A stretch of 64,000 nt of DNA from Pseudomonadota bacterium (GCA_023388965.1 JAEWFF010000035.1:1-64000); one strand, 5' to 3'. Positions 26,101 through 35,450 are shown, counted from the stretch's first letter. Program-made: numbers and translations. The notes: generated from the letters alone by a model not told the origin.

Positions 26101-27930
26101 GGCAACGGCATGCTGCGCTCCAAGGCCATCAAACTGGTCGCGGCCTTCGACCATCGCGACATCTTTTTCGATCCCGACTCCGATCCGGCTGCAAGCTGGG
26201 CCGAGCGCAAGCGCCTGTTCGATCTGCCGCGCTCGACCTGGCAGGACTACGACAAGACCCTGATCTCCAAGGGCGGCGGCGTCTTCTCGCGCTCGGCGAA
26301 GAGCATTGCGCTGACGCACGAGATCAAGGCGCTGACCGGCATCGCGGAAGATGCAGTCACGCCGCATGCGCTGATCCGCGCCGTGCTGAAGCTCGACACC
26401 GATCTCCTCTTCTTCGGCGGAATCGGCACCTATATCCGCGCCGAGGACGAGAGCGATACCGAGGCCGGCGACCGCGCCAACGACCCCATCCGCATCCGCG
26501 GCAAGGACGTGCGTGCGACCGTGATCGGCGAGGGCGCCAATCTCGGCATGACGCAGCGCGGCCGCGTCGAAGCGGCGCTGAACGGCGTGCGCCTCAACAC
26601 CGACGCCATCGACAATTCCGCCGGCGTCAATACGTCGGACTATGAGGTCAACATCAAGATCGCACTGGCCTCGGCAATTGCTGCGGGACGGCTCGATCCG
26701 GAGGCGCGCAACGCGCTCCTCGCCGAGATGACCGACGAAGTGGCCGCGCTCGTTCTCGCCAACAATCACCGCCAGACCCTGGCGCTGTCGCTCGCACACC
26801 GGCGCGGCTTCGAAGATCTCGGATTCGAACAGATGCTGATGCAGAAGCTGGAATCCGCGGGACGGCTCGACCGCGCCGTCGAATTCCTGCCCACCGACGC
26901 CGACCTCGCCGACCGTGTGCGTGACGGTGCGGCGCTGACGCGGCCCGAAATCGCCGTGCTGCTCGCCTATGCCAAGAACGCTTTGTTCGAGGAATTGCTC
27001 GACAGCGGCGTGCCCGACGATGCCTATCTCGCGCACGAACTCGAGAGCTATTTCCCCGCGCCCATGCGCGAGCGGTTCCGTACCGACATCGAATCCCATC
27101 GCCTGCGGCGCGACATCATCGCCACCCGCATCGTCAATGCGATGATCGATTTCGGCGGCCCGTCGCTGATGATGCGGCTGCCGGCGGCATCGGGCGCAGA
27201 CGCGGCCGTCGCGTACGCCGCCGTCATGGTGACGTTCCGCCTGCAGGACATTCTGAAACAGCTTCATGCGCTCGACGCGAAGATCGGCGGCGGGCTTCAA
27301 CTCGATCTCTATGCGGAGGTGCAGAACCTTCTTCTGTCGCGCATGATCTGGTTCCTGCGCCACGGCGATCTTGGCGACGGGCTCGACAGGCTTGTCTCCC
27401 GCTTCCGCGACGGGGTCGATCTCGTGCGCGACACGCTGCACACATCGCTCGGCGAGGGGGCGGAGGCGGCGCGGCAGGCGCGCGCGGACGAGCTTGCCGA
27501 GGCCGGCGTGCCGCGGGATCTTGCGCTGTGGCTCGCAAGCCTTTCCGCTCTGGAAAGCGCACCCGACATCGTCCTCGTCGCCGAGCAATCGGGCTGCTCC
27601 ATCGCCGATGCGGCCGCGACCCTGTTCGCGGCGGACGAGCGGCTGGGTCTCGACCGCATCCGCGCCGCCGTGGGTACGATCGAGGCCACGGACCATTACG
27701 AGCGCACCGCGCTCGACCGCGCGGCCGCCTCGCTGTCCGGCGCGGCGCGGCGCATCGCGGCCAAGGTCACACGCGGCGGCGCAGGGCCGGATGCGGTCGC
27801 AAGCTGGATCGCGTCTGCACCGAACAGCGCGAACGTGGTCAAGGCGCTCGAAGAGATCGCGCGCTCCGATCCGTCCCTGGCGAAACTTTCCGTCGCCGCC
27901 GATCTTCTCGGCGAGCTTGCCGGAGACTGA
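23197..27930 (+). CDS. gdhB: NAD-specific glutamate dehydrogenase, large (about 180 kDa) type
   Basis: Oxidatively deaminates glutamate to 2-oxoglutarate and ammonia with NAD, as a cytosolic homo-oligomer. At 1,577 residues it matches the large GDH family. A long N-terminal half with ACT-like regulatory regions (about residues 1-700) precedes the catalytic domain (about 700-1200). The latter has KVARGGLRWSDRPEDFRTEV, the lysine motif VPVGAKGGFVPKRL near residue 823, and GVGDMSGDVFGNGML. A helical C-terminal domain follows. It starts at GTG 23197 behind AAGGAAACGAC. It stands alone between the TPM genes and an MFS gene eight bases downstream. Confidence 0.95.
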   Translation: MTPADSSRQASDLSENAAFRDLLFGHTPTQDFGELTPEDLDALAAQAWEHLQTRAPGRHSLRVFNPDLPSGAAITVIESINDDMPFLLDSTIAELSAEGREARLVAHPIFNIARAGDGTLCAVGDAGNIRESLIHLHIERVEDDERAAILAELDGAYADIRAATADFETMRARVADEIARMETHAAPIPPEDEREAIAFLRWLIDGNFIFAGLRDCTDVEAALSDSADITADIGLGILRDPDVRVLRRGRNLVTMTPEIRQFLKEPVPLIVTKASLRSRIHRRAHLDYVGVKRFDRDGKVRGELRIVGLFAASAYSRPAETIPLIRRKIDLVTRHAGFDPGSHSARALANIVQTYPRDELFQIDVDTLFDFSMQTIGIYERPRARVLARPDRFDRFVSALVFVPRDKYDSDVRARIGQKLAEAYDGRVSTFQPTFIEGVPLTRVHYIIGRYEGPTPRVDIAALETSVAGEVQTWADRLRTALAAELGTEGRRLAATYARSFTAGYREAFSPEQAVAHIRRIERMDEDEPRGIAFEPLRDETDRISLKLFSLNRPMALTERVPVLADMGFEAVNERTYRIAAGETKRVWLHDMVLRRAAGGPIDLGTLGAPLTDLALAFGQGRAESDCFNALVLEAGLDWRNAALMRAISRYLRQINITFSHSYMGTVLVRHPDIAAKIAALFKARFDPARENGRADEEKRLIAEIEADLADVSSLDEDRILRRFVNTIASTVRTNAFQRGPDGNPKDVISFKLAAREVDQLPAPRPLYEIFVTSPRLEGTHLRFGKVARGGLRWSDRPEDFRTEVLGLVKAQQVKNAVIVPVGAKGGFVPKRLPPASDRAAWMAEGTESYRIFISSLIDLTDDLVDGAVVPPPDTVRHDDDDPYLVVAADKGTATFSDTANAIALERGVWLGDAFASGGSAGYDHKGMGITARGAWEAVKRHFRELDVDVQTTPFTVAGVGDMSGDVFGNGMLRSKAIKLVAAFDHRDIFFDPDSDPAASWAERKRLFDLPRSTWQDYDKTLISKGGGVFSRSAKSIALTHEIKALTGIAEDAVTPHALIRAVLKLDTDLLFFGGIGTYIRAEDESDTEAGDRANDPIRIRGKDVRATVIGEGANLGMTQRGRVEAALNGVRLNTDAIDNSAGVNTSDYEVNIKIALASAIAAGRLDPEARNALLAEMTDEVAALVLANNHRQTLALSLAHRRGFEDLGFEQMLMQKLESAGRLDRAVEFLPTDADLADRVRDGAALTRPEIAVLLAYAKNALFEELLDSGVPDDAYLAHELESYFPAPMRERFRTDIESHRLRRDIIATRIVNAMIDFGGPSLMMRLPAASGADAAVAYAAVMVTFRLQDILKQLHALDAKIGGGLQLDLYAEVQNLLLSRMIWFLRHGDLGDGLDRLVSRFRDGVDLVRDTLHTSLGEGAEAARQARADELAEAGVPRDLALWLASLSALESAPDIVLVAEQSGCSIADAAATLFAADERLGLDRIRAAVGTIEATDHYERTALDRAAASLSGAARRIAAKVTRGGAGPDAVASWIASAPNSANVVKALEEIARSDPSLAKLSVAADLLGELAGD

Positions 27931-27938
27931 CGCCGCGC

Positions 27939-29318
27939 ATGACCCCATCCGCGATCACGCACCGGGCGAGCCGCGCCGGCATTTTCGGATGGATGCTGTT
28001 CGATTTCGCGACCCAGCCCGTCTTTACGCTGATAACGACGTTCATCTTCGCGCCGTTCTTCGCCGCGCGTATCGCTGAGAGCCCGGTCGAGGGGCAGGCC
28101 CTGTGGGGTTTTGCCACCGGCGCGGCGGGACTGTGCATCGCGCTGCTGTCGCCCCTCCTCGGCGCCATCGCCGACGAGACCGGGCGGCGCAAGCCTTGGA
28201 TCGCCGCCTTCTCCCTACTCATCATCGCCGGCTGCGCGGCTTTGTGGTTCGCGGTGCCGGGCGCGGAATATGCGGTTCCGGTCGCGCTGATCGGCTTTGC
28301 TTGCGCCACATTGGGCGCGGAATTCGCAACCGTCTTTACGAATGCGATGATGCCGACCCTCGTGCCGGGCCATGAGCTCGGCCGACTGTCGGGCTCGGGC
28401 TGGGCGCTCGGCTATGTCGGCGGACTCATCAGCCTTGCCCTGATGCTCGTCCTGTTTGTGGCGGGTACCCACAGCGGCCGGACGCTTGCGGGCCTTAGCC
28501 CCGCCTTCGGCCTCGATCCCGCAACCGGCGAGGGCGACCGCGCCTCCGGCCCGTTCTCGGCGCTGTGGTATATCGTCTTCGTGCTGCCGCTCTTCCTGTT
28601 CACGCCCGACGTGCCGAAGCTCGCGCCCATCGGCGGCGCCGTCTCCTCGGGCCTGAAGACCCTGCGCGCGACCATTGTCGAGGCGCGCGCGCACCGCAAT
28701 GTCTGGCTCTACCTTCTCGCCCATATGGTCTATGCGGACGGGCTGGTCGGCCTGTTCGCCTTCGGCGGTATTTACGCCACCGGCATTTTCGGCTGGACGA
28801 CGACGGAGATCGGCGCCTTCGGCATTCTTCTGACGATCACCGGCGCTATTGGCGCCTTCGCAGGCGGGCGGCTCGACGACCGGTTCGGGCCGAAAGCAGT
28901 GGTCACGGGCGCACTCATCGCGCTCATCCTCGCCAGCCTCGGCATCCTGTCGACGACGGCCGGTTCCATCCTGTTCGGCCTTGCCGTCGCACCGCCCGTT
29001 CCGGGAGACGGCCTGTTCGCGCCTCCCGCCGAGCAATTCTATCTTCTGTGCGGCATTGTCATCGGCATGGTGGCTGGCCCGCTCCAATCGGCCTCGCGCA
29101 CTCTTCTGGTGCGCGTCTCGCCCGAAGAGCACATCACGCAATTCTTCGGCCTGTACGCATTGTCCGGAAAAGTGACGAGCTTCATGGCGCCGACCCTGGT
29201 CGGCGCAATCACCGCGCTTGCGATGAGCCAGCGCGCGGGCATGAGCGTGCTGATCGCGTTCTTCGCGCTCGGCCTTGTATTGCTCTGTCTGGTGAAGGCG
29301 CCGCCCGCGCGGCGCTGA
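27939..29318 (+). CDS. MFS permease, UMF1/Atg22-like
   Basis: A 459-residue membrane protein with about twelve helices. The N-terminal GWMLFDFATQPVFTLITTFIFAP segment and the ADETGRRKPW loop after helix 2 resemble the UMF1 (Atg22-related) branch of the major facilitator superfamily. Members in bacteria are uncharacterised permeases, with amino-acid export suggested by the yeast homologue. It begins eight bases after gdhB and may be co-transcribed with it, which would fit an amino-acid substrate. That link is inference. Confidence 0.85.
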   Translation: MTPSAITHRASRAGIFGWMLFDFATQPVFTLITTFIFAPFFAARIAESPVEGQALWGFATGAAGLCIALLSPLLGAIADETGRRKPWIAAFSLLIIAGCAALWFAVPGAEYAVPVALIGFACATLGAEFATVFTNAMMPTLVPGHELGRLSGSGWALGYVGGLISLALMLVLFVAGTHSGRTLAGLSPAFGLDPATGEGDRASGPFSALWYIVFVLPLFLFTPDVPKLAPIGGAVSSGLKTLRATIVEARAHRNVWLYLLAHMVYADGLVGLFAFGGIYATGIFGWTTTEIGAFGILLTITGAIGAFAGGRLDDRFGPKAVVTGALIALILASLGILSTTAGSILFGLAVAPPVPGDGLFAPPAEQFYLLCGIVIGMVAGPLQSASRTLLVRVSPEEHITQFFGLYALSGKVTSFMAPTLVGAITALAMSQRAGMSVLIAFFALGLVLLCLVKAPPARR

Positions 29319-29321
29319 AAA

Positions 29322-29483
29322 TCAGTTCGCGCCGGCCAGCGAATGGGCGGCGGCAACACGCTCCAAAATGGAGGCCTGATGGGCCGAAACGGAGTTGGCG
29401 TCGGGAGCGAAGGGAACGAGAACCACGCCGAAGGCCAGCGCGAGAATAAAGCGGCGCAGCGCGCCATTCAGCGAAATGTTCAT
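29322..29483 (-). CDS. Possible small exported peptide
   Basis: A 53-residue reading frame from ATG 29483: MNISLNGALRRFILALAFGV followed by VLVPFAPDANS and a short polar tail ending SLAGAN. The N-terminus looks like a signal peptide or single membrane anchor. It fits exactly between the MFS stop (29318) and purH. The preceding GGGGGCC is a weak ribosome site. No family is recognised, and it could be spurious. Confidence 0.45.
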   Translation of the reverse strand: MNISLNGALRRFILALAFGVVLVPFAPDANSVSAHQASILERVAAAHSLAGAN

Positions 29484-29593
29484 TGGCCCCCGGTTCCCCC
29501 GAACTCGCCAAATATGGGTGCCCCCCACCCACGGCGCAGGAGGTTAGACAGGCGAGCCGGCCCTGTCACCCGCCGAAAGCGGTTAATCCCCGT

Positions 29594-31180
29594 TCAATGT
29601 CGAAAATGTCGCACCCCTGTCGCAACCAGTGCGAGAGAACGCGCGTCCGCTGCATCGATAACTTCCTGATCGCGAACTGAGCCGCCGGGATGGATCGCGG
29701 CCGTGGCCCCGGCCTCCGCGGCCACGACGAGGCCGTCGGCGAAGGGGAAAAATGCGTCGGAGGCGACCACGCTGCCCTTCGTGGGCGGCTCGGCAAGGCC
29801 CGCTTCACGGCCGATTTCGGCGGCCTTCTGCACCGCGATCCGGGCCGAATCGACCCGGCTCATCTGCCCGGCGCCGATGCCGACCGTCGCGCCGTCTTTC
29901 GCGAAGACAATGGCATTCGACTTTACATGCTTGACGACGCGCCAGGCGAACAGGAGATCGGCCAGCTCTCCCTGCGTCGGCGCGCGCTTCGAAACCGTCT
30001 TGAGGTCGAGACCCGATGCCGTCGCGTCGTCTCGGCTCTGCATCAGATAGCCGCCCGCGACCGATTTGATCGTCAGCCCGCCTTCCGCGGGATCGGGCAG
30101 ACCGCCGGTCAGCAGCAGGCGCAGATTCTTCTTGGCCGCGAGAATGGAAATGGCCTCCTCGCTGGCATCGGGGGCGACGATGACCTCGGTGAAGATCCTG
30201 GCGATCTCGCCGGCGGTCTCGGCATCGAGCGGGCGGTTGAGCGCGACGATGCCGCCGAAGGCCGACACCGGATCGGCGGCGAGCGCGCGTCTGTACGCCT
30301 CGGCAAGGTTGGGCGCAACCGCGACCCCGCAGGGATTTGCGTGCTTGACGACGGCGCAGGCCGCGCTTTCGGCCGGATCGAACTCCGCCACGAGTTCGAA
30401 GGCGGCGTCGGCATCGGCGATATTGTTGTAGGACAATTCCTTGCCCTGCACCTGGCGCGCACTGGCAACGCCCGGACGCGGATCTGGCGAAAGCCAGAGC
30501 GAGGCCGTCTGATGCGGGTTCTCGCCATAGCGCAGAACCTCCTTCATCGTGCCGGTCAGCGCGCCCCACGACATCCCGCCCTCGCCGAGATGGCGCGACA
30601 GATAGGCCGCGATGGCGGCATCGTAGCTCGACGTACGCACGAAGGCCTTGGCGGCCAGAACCTCGCGCAGTTTCAGCGGCACCGCGCCGCCATTCTGTTC
30701 CATCTGCGACAGGACGAGCGGGTAATCGGACGGATCGGTAACGACAGCGACATGGGCATGGTTCTTCGCCGCCGCGCGGATCATCGCCGGGCCGCCGACA
30801 TCCACATTCTCGATCATCTCATCATGCGGCGCGTTGCGGCGTAACGCCTCTTCGAACGGGTAGAGGTTGACGACGAGAAGATCGATCGGGGCGATGGAGT
30901 TCTCCGCCGCCGCGCGCTCATGCTCGGCATTGCCGCGCAGCATCAGGAGGCCGCCATGCACCGCCGGGTGCAATGTCTTGACACGGCCGTCCATCATTTC
31001 CGGAAAGCCGGTCAAGAACGAGACATCGGCGACGGCAAGACCCGCCTCTTTCAGCACCTGCGCCGTGCCGCCGGTCGACACCAGCGCGATCCCGCGCGCG
31101 GCGAGCGCGCTCGCGAACGCGGCGACCCCCGTTTTGTCGGACACGGAGATGATGGCGCGGACGATGGGGCGTTCGGTCAT
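29594..31180 (-). CDS. purH: Bifunctional AICAR formyltransferase / IMP cyclohydrolase
   Basis: Catalyses the last two steps of IMP synthesis. The 528-residue protein has an N-terminal MGS-like IMP cyclohydrolase domain (about 1-150, with ISVSDKTGV, LVSTGGTA, GRVKTLHPAVHGG and LLVVNLYPFE). The AICAR transformylase domain follows, with LRYGENPHQTAS, VVKHANPCGVAVA (catalytic Lys/His) and the C-terminal SDAFFPFADGL and AAIHPGGSVRD. Its start at 31180 follows the heparinase gene in the conserved rsmB-heparinase-purH order. Confidence 0.97.
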   Translation of the reverse strand: MTERPIVRAIISVSDKTGVAAFASALAARGIALVSTGGTAQVLKEAGLAVADVSFLTGFPEMMDGRVKTLHPAVHGGLLMLRGNAEHERAAAENSIAPIDLLVVNLYPFEEALRRNAPHDEMIENVDVGGPAMIRAAAKNHAHVAVVTDPSDYPLVLSQMEQNGGAVPLKLREVLAAKAFVRTSSYDAAIAAYLSRHLGEGGMSWGALTGTMKEVLRYGENPHQTASLWLSPDPRPGVASARQVQGKELSYNNIADADAAFELVAEFDPAESAACAVVKHANPCGVAVAPNLAEAYRRALAADPVSAFGGIVALNRPLDAETAGEIARIFTEVIVAPDASEEAISILAAKKNLRLLLTGGLPDPAEGGLTIKSVAGGYLMQSRDDATASGLDLKTVSKRAPTQGELADLLFAWRVVKHVKSNAIVFAKDGATVGIGAGQMSRVDSARIAVQKAAEIGREAGLAEPPTKGSVVASDAFFPFADGLVVAAEAGATAAIHPGGSVRDQEVIDAADARSLALVATGVRHFRH

Positions 31181-31224
31181 GGCGGTTCCGGGATGAGGGC
31201 CTGCGCTTACCATGGCGGATCGAT

Positions 31225-32937
31225 TCACGACAGGGCCGGAGCAGGCGGCAGAACGGGCCGCGTTGTGCGGGCAAAGGACCAGACCACGCGCGCGCCGGGC
31301 CGCACCCCGAGCCGAACGAGAATCTGGCGGCTGCGGCGCGGCCCGCTCGCGGCGGCGAAGAAGATGCTTTCCTCCAAGACGGCCGCATGGCCCTCCGCGG
31401 CGAACAGCCAGAATTCGCCGCCCGGCACGGCCAGCAGCACGCCGCGCCCGTTTTCGATGAGGCTCGCCCCGATATCGGGATGAAGATGAAAGGCGAGCAC
31501 GATGTCGGCGGAGGCCGAGCGGCGGACGGGACGCAGGACATCGCAACCGTCGAGCCGCGCGCCGGCCGCATCGAGCGTCAGGCCGCGCTCATGGATCATG
31601 CCGAACCGCGCGGCATAGCCGTCATGGCTGGCGCGGAAGGCCGTGCCCGCCGCGTTCTGTTCGCGGGCGGCCGGAACATTGCGCGGCCCTTCGCGCACCA
31701 GCGGGCCGAGCATGGTGCTGAGGAAACCGGAGGCGAGGAAGCGCGCGGACGAGGCCTCGCCCACGCTGACGGTGGAATGGGCGGCCGTCTTGCGGGCGGC
31801 GAGCCGCCGCTCCTCATTGCCGCCCGACGGCGCGCCGCAATTGACCACGATACGCGCGGCCCCGACCGACAGTTCGAACGACAGCGCGCCCGCATTGGCC
31901 GCGGCGCTGAGGGCCAGAGGCGGCGGCTTGCCGGCATCCATGATGAGATGGGTCGCGCCGCCCTCGACGCGCTGATAGCCGGAAAACCGCGCATCGAGCA
32001 CCGGGCGGCCATGGGCGTCGTCGCGCGCCAGAACCGCCCCCAGCAAAGCGGGCGGCGTCGCGCCCATGCCGTTGAACAGGGCAAGCGTGCCGTCGTCATG
32101 GCGCAGAAAGCGCAGCATGGGCAGCATGCGGTCGAGCGCGGTCTGCAATGCGGCCGGGGCCTCGAGGCCGCGCGCCGAATAGCTTGTGCGCAGCACGACG
32201 AGATCGTGCGCAAAGCGCAGCAGATCGGCCGGGTTGCGCGTGGCGAACCCGCCATCGGGCAGCACGAATGTTTTCAGATCGGCCGCAAGGCGTGCCGCGC
32301 CCGCGGACAGATTGCGCACTCCGTCGGGCAGGCACAGCCCGACCTGAACGAGCGCGATAGCCGAAGCGAGGCGCGGCAGGCCGAGCGGCATGCGCCTGAG
32401 ATCGCGCCGCAGCTTTCCGGCCTCAGTGGACAGGGCACGGAAGAAGCGGCGGCGGAATCCCGCATCGGCCTCCTCCAGCAGAAAGGGCGCATGGGTCAGC
32501 CAGTTCACGAGCCGGCAGGCGGCGACGGTCTCCGGGGCGCCGGGCTGCGCCCGTCCGCCGGCAAGCCATTGCTCGATGAGCGAGCGCGCATGGGCGGCGA
32601 TGAGCGTGGTGTCGGCGGCGGCAAGATCAGCCAGCCAGCCGAATTCGTGCAGATCGCGCGCGAAGTACGGATCGGGCGGCGCAACGGCGAAGATGGAGCG
32701 GCCGCCGGTCTCAACCGTCACCCCGGCGAAGGTGAACCGCCCCGCATAGATATCGGCACCGCGCACAGACTGGCCGGCGACAAGCTGTTCGGGCACCGCC
32801 AGCAGGCGGTCGGGCGCGGAAAAGGGCATGGCGCCCGCGAGGGGCCGCCCGGGCCGCAGGCGCGCCGCCGCATTGGCCGCGACCATGAGGGCGAGCCGCA
32901 TCCGGGTCGAGGCGCGTGCCGCGAAGGCGTCGGTCAT
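31225..32937 (-). CDS. Heparinase II/III family protein
   Basis: A 570-residue protein. An N-terminal alpha-helical toroid-like region (about residues 90-330) precedes a beta-rich heparinase II/III domain with HLIMDAGKPPPLALS, AHSTVSVGEASSARF and HDGYAARFGMIHERG. Families with this layout include polysaccharide lyases. The protein between RsmB and PurH in rhizobia is conserved, but its substrate is unknown. No obvious signal peptide is seen at the chosen ATG (MTDAFAARASTRMRLALMV). That start follows CTGGGGA and lies 16 bases beyond the rsmB stop. Confidence 0.85.
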   Translation of the reverse strand: MTDAFAARASTRMRLALMVAANAAARLRPGRPLAGAMPFSAPDRLLAVPEQLVAGQSVRGADIYAGRFTFAGVTVETGGRSIFAVAPPDPYFARDLHEFGWLADLAAADTTLIAAHARSLIEQWLAGGRAQPGAPETVAACRLVNWLTHAPFLLEEADAGFRRRFFRALSTEAGKLRRDLRRMPLGLPRLASAIALVQVGLCLPDGVRNLSAGAARLAADLKTFVLPDGGFATRNPADLLRFAHDLVVLRTSYSARGLEAPAALQTALDRMLPMLRFLRHDDGTLALFNGMGATPPALLGAVLARDDAHGRPVLDARFSGYQRVEGGATHLIMDAGKPPPLALSAAANAGALSFELSVGAARIVVNCGAPSGGNEERRLAARKTAAHSTVSVGEASSARFLASGFLSTMLGPLVREGPRNVPAAREQNAAGTAFRASHDGYAARFGMIHERGLTLDAAGARLDGCDVLRPVRRSASADIVLAFHLHPDIGASLIENGRGVLLAVPGGEFWLFAAEGHAAVLEESIFFAAASGPRRSRQILVRLGVRPGARVVWSFARTTRPVLPPAPALS

Positions 32938-32953
32938 TCCCCAGCCTACCACG

Positions 32954-34264
32954 TCAGCCGCGGCGTCTCAGCCTCGCGGCGTAGAAGCCGTCGAGCCCGG
33001 CCATGCGCGAATCGGCATGGGGCAGGTGCGACGGCAAAGTGCGAATCTCGCCGAGAGAGGTGACGAAATCGGGGCCGCCGGCTTCTTCCGCCGAAACGGG
33101 ATCGCGCTCGAAATCGGAATTGCGGGCAAGCAGCGCGGCGATCTGCTCCTCGCCCTCTTCCGGTTCGAGCGAACAGGTCGAATAGACGATCGTGCCGCCC
33201 GGCCGGACGAGGCGCGCGGCGGCATCGAGCAGGCGGGCCTGCAAAGCGGCCAGCTTTTCGACATCCTCCGGGGTTTTCAACCAGGCGACGTCCGGGTGGC
33301 GGCGGATCGTGCCTGTCGCCGAACAGGGCGCATCGAGCAGAACGGCGTCGAACGGCCCGCCATCGTAGTGTTCGGCATTGGCGGCGATGGTTTCGGCCTT
33401 GAGACCGAGCCGGTTCAGATTTTCCACAAGCCGCTTCAGGCGCGGAGCGGAGCGGTCCACGGCAACGACATCACCGCCCGCTGCCGCGAGCTGGGCCGTC
33501 TTGCCCCCCGGCGCGGCGCACAGATCGGCGACACGCATGCCCGGTTTCACGTGAAGCAGTTTCGCGGGCAGCGCGGCCGCCGCGTCCTGCACCCACCAGA
33601 CGCCGTCCGCGAATCCCGGCAGGTCCGGCACCGGCCCGTCCGGCACGAGGCGGATCGAGCCGGTCGGCAGGACCGTGCCGCCGAGCCTTGAAGCCCAGCC
33701 GTCCGCATCCGCCTTCACCGTGATGTCGAGCGCCGGTTCCATCCGCTCGGCGGCGGCGATGGCGCGTGCCGTTTCCGTGCCCCATGCCCGTTCGCGTCGG
33801 GCGGCGAGCCAGTCCGGCACGTCGCGCAGGGGATCGGCGAATTCGTCCGCCAGAGCCTCGCGCTCACGCGCAACATTGCGCAGCACGGCGTTGACGAGCG
33901 CCGCGAAGGGCCTTGCGGCACGGTCGGCATTGGCCTGTTCGACCGCGAGATCGACGGCGGTGTGGTCGGGCACGCCCATGAGCAGGATCTGCGCCGCCCC
34001 CGTCAGGAGAATGCTTTCCAGCGCGCCGCGCGGATCGGGCGGCTTGCGCAGGAAACGTGCAAGCGCCGCGCGCAGACTGCCAAGCCGGCGCAGCGTGGCT
34101 CCGGCGATGGCACGGGCGAGGGCCCGGTCGCGCGCGTCGAGCCCCGCGAGCGGGCCTTTCGGATCGTCGAGCATTTCATCGAGCGGCCGGCGGCGCTGCA
34201 GCACGCCATGGACGAGCATGGTCGCGCCACGCCGCGCGGGCAGGCCTTGGGGTTGGGCTGTCAT
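32954..34264 (-). CDS. rsmB: 16S rRNA (cytosine-C5-)-methyltransferase, RsmB family
   Basis: An S-adenosylmethionine-dependent RNA methyltransferase, 436 residues. An N-terminal NusB-like helical domain (about 15-145) precedes the Fmu/NOL1-type catalytic domain. It shows ADLCAAPGGKTAQLAA, the first conserved cysteine in LLDAPCSATGTIRRHPD, and the catalytic cysteine in IVYSTCSLEPEE. This fits methylation of C967 of 16S rRNA. The ATG at 34264 (MTAQPQGLP) is used. Further upstream the frame runs into repeat DNA. Confidence 0.92.
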   Translation of the reverse strand: MTAQPQGLPARRGATMLVHGVLQRRRPLDEMLDDPKGPLAGLDARDRALARAIAGATLRRLGSLRAALARFLRKPPDPRGALESILLTGAAQILLMGVPDHTAVDLAVEQANADRAARPFAALVNAVLRNVAREREALADEFADPLRDVPDWLAARRERAWGTETARAIAAAERMEPALDITVKADADGWASRLGGTVLPTGSIRLVPDGPVPDLPGFADGVWWVQDAAAALPAKLLHVKPGMRVADLCAAPGGKTAQLAAAGGDVVAVDRSAPRLKRLVENLNRLGLKAETIAANAEHYDGGPFDAVLLDAPCSATGTIRRHPDVAWLKTPEDVEKLAALQARLLDAAARLVRPGGTIVYSTCSLEPEEGEEQIAALLARNSDFERDPVSAEEAGGPDFVTSLGEIRTLPSHLPHADSRMAGLDGFYAARLRRRG

Positions 34265-34298
34265 GCGGGGGTTATGCACGGATGAGGCGGCACGCGTC

Positions 34299-34350
34299 AC
34301 CTCTCCCGTGGGGAGAGGTCGGCACGGCGCGCCAGCGCCGGCCGTGTGAG
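34299..34350. repeat. Short palindromic repeat related to family A
   Basis: CACCTCTCCCGTGGGGAGAGGT followed by a second stem GGCACGGCGCGCCAGCGCCGGCCGTG. A similar unit occurs at 38534-38585 (GTCTCCCGTGGGGAGAGGG, then CAGGCTGAAAGCCTG). It lies just upstream of rsmB, beside family A copy 2. Confidence 0.6.
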
Positions 34351-34362
34351 GAGCATGACGCA

Positions 34363-34512
34363 CCCTCCCTCCCCTGAAAGGGGAGGGCGACTCGCGCCGC
34401 TATGGCGCGAGCGGGGTGGGGTGACAGGGCCATCTATCGAGAGAGTGTACCCCCACCCCGGTCGAAGCTGCGCTTCGACTCGACCCTCCCCCGCTTCGCG
34501 TGGGAGGGAGGG
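34363..34512. repeat. Dispersed palindromic repeat, family A, copy 2
   Basis: It repeats the order of copy 1: CCCTCCCTCCCC, CTGAAAGGGGAGGGCGA, GGGGTGGGGTGACAGGG, CCCCACCCCGGTCGA, a short stem-loop and GACTCGACCCTCCCC, with GGGAGGGAGGG at the end. The short inner stem-loops differ in sequence but keep their pairing. It ends 15 bases from the htpX stop. Confidence 0.85.
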
Positions 34513-34526
34513 CCGCAGCAATATTA

Positions 34527-35450
34527 TCACCCCCACGGACCGCGCGGACGAGCGCTGCCGCCCCACGGCCCGGCCGCAGCGGGCGCGGATGAGCGCGCGG
34601 AACCCTGCCCCATGGAGCGGGCGAGCTGCTCCAGCGCGGCGACGCGGTTTTCCACATTGGGGTGGGTCGAGAACAGATTGTCCATACGCGCGCCCGACAG
34701 CGGGTTGACGATGAACATATGCGCAGTCGAGGGATTGCGCTCGGCCGCCATGTTCGGCGTCCTCTCAGCGGCCCCGGCGATCTTCTGCAGGGCGGTGGCG
34801 AGCCAGAGCGGCTGGCCGGCGATCTCGGCGCCCATGCGGTCGGCCTCGTATTCGCGCGAGCGCGAAATCGCCATCTGCACGATCATGGCCGCGAGCGGCG
34901 CGAGGAACATCATCGCGATCGTACCGACGATCCCGATGCCGTTATTGTCGCGATTGCCGCCGAAGAACATCGCGAAATTCGCCAGCATGGAGATCGCGCC
35001 GGCGAGCGTCGCCGTCACCGTCATGGTTAACGTGTCGTAATTCTTGATATGCGCGAGTTCGTGCGCCATGACGCCGGCCACCTCCTCGCGCGACAGCGAA
35101 TTGAGAAGCCCCGTCGTCGCTGCGACGGCGGCGTGCGAGGGGCTGCGGCCGGTCGCGAACGCATTGGGCTGCGGGTTTTCGATGACATAGACGCGCGGCA
35201 TCGGAAGGGCGGCATTGCGTGCCAATTGCTGCACCATGGAATATAGCTCAGGCGCCGTGCGCGCATCGACCTCGCGCGCGCCGTACATGCGCAGCACCAT
35301 GTTCGCCGAATTCCAGTAGCTGAAAGCGTTCATGGCCAGAGCGGCGAACAGCGCGGTCATCATGCCGCCGGACCCGCCGAGCATGTAACCGACGCCCATG
35401 AACAGGGCCGTCATTCCGGCCAGAAGAATGGCGGTCTTGAAATAGTTCAT
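34527..35450 (-). CDS. htpX: Membrane zinc metalloprotease HtpX
   Basis: An inner-membrane M48 protease that removes damaged membrane proteins. The 307-residue protein has two N-terminal membrane helices. The zinc motif HELAH is at residues 130-134 (GVMAHELAHIKNYD), two more helices lie at about 143-195, and the third zinc ligand is in SREYEADRMGAE. The C-terminus is Gly/Pro/Trp-rich (PWGGSARPRGPWG). It is divergent from the SDHAF4-like gene. Confidence 0.95.
   Translation of the reverse strand: MNYFKTAILLAGMTALFMGVGYMLGGSGGMMTALFAALAMNAFSYWNSANMVLRMYGAREVDARTAPELYSMVQQLARNAALPMPRVYVIENPQPNAFATGRSPSHAAVAATTGLLNSLSREEVAGVMAHELAHIKNYDTLTMTVTATLAGAISMLANFAMFFGGNRDNNGIGIVGTIAMMFLAPLAAMIVQMAISRSREYEADRMGAEIAGQPLWLATALQKIAGAAERTPNMAAERNPSTAHMFIVNPLSGARMDNLFSTHPNVENRVAALEQLARSMGQGSARSSAPAAAGPWGGSARPRGPWG

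Noticed and set aside
24838..27948. A 1,036-residue open frame antisense to gdhB
   Set aside because: A shadow of high-GC coding DNA. No known domain, ribosome site or sensible composition.
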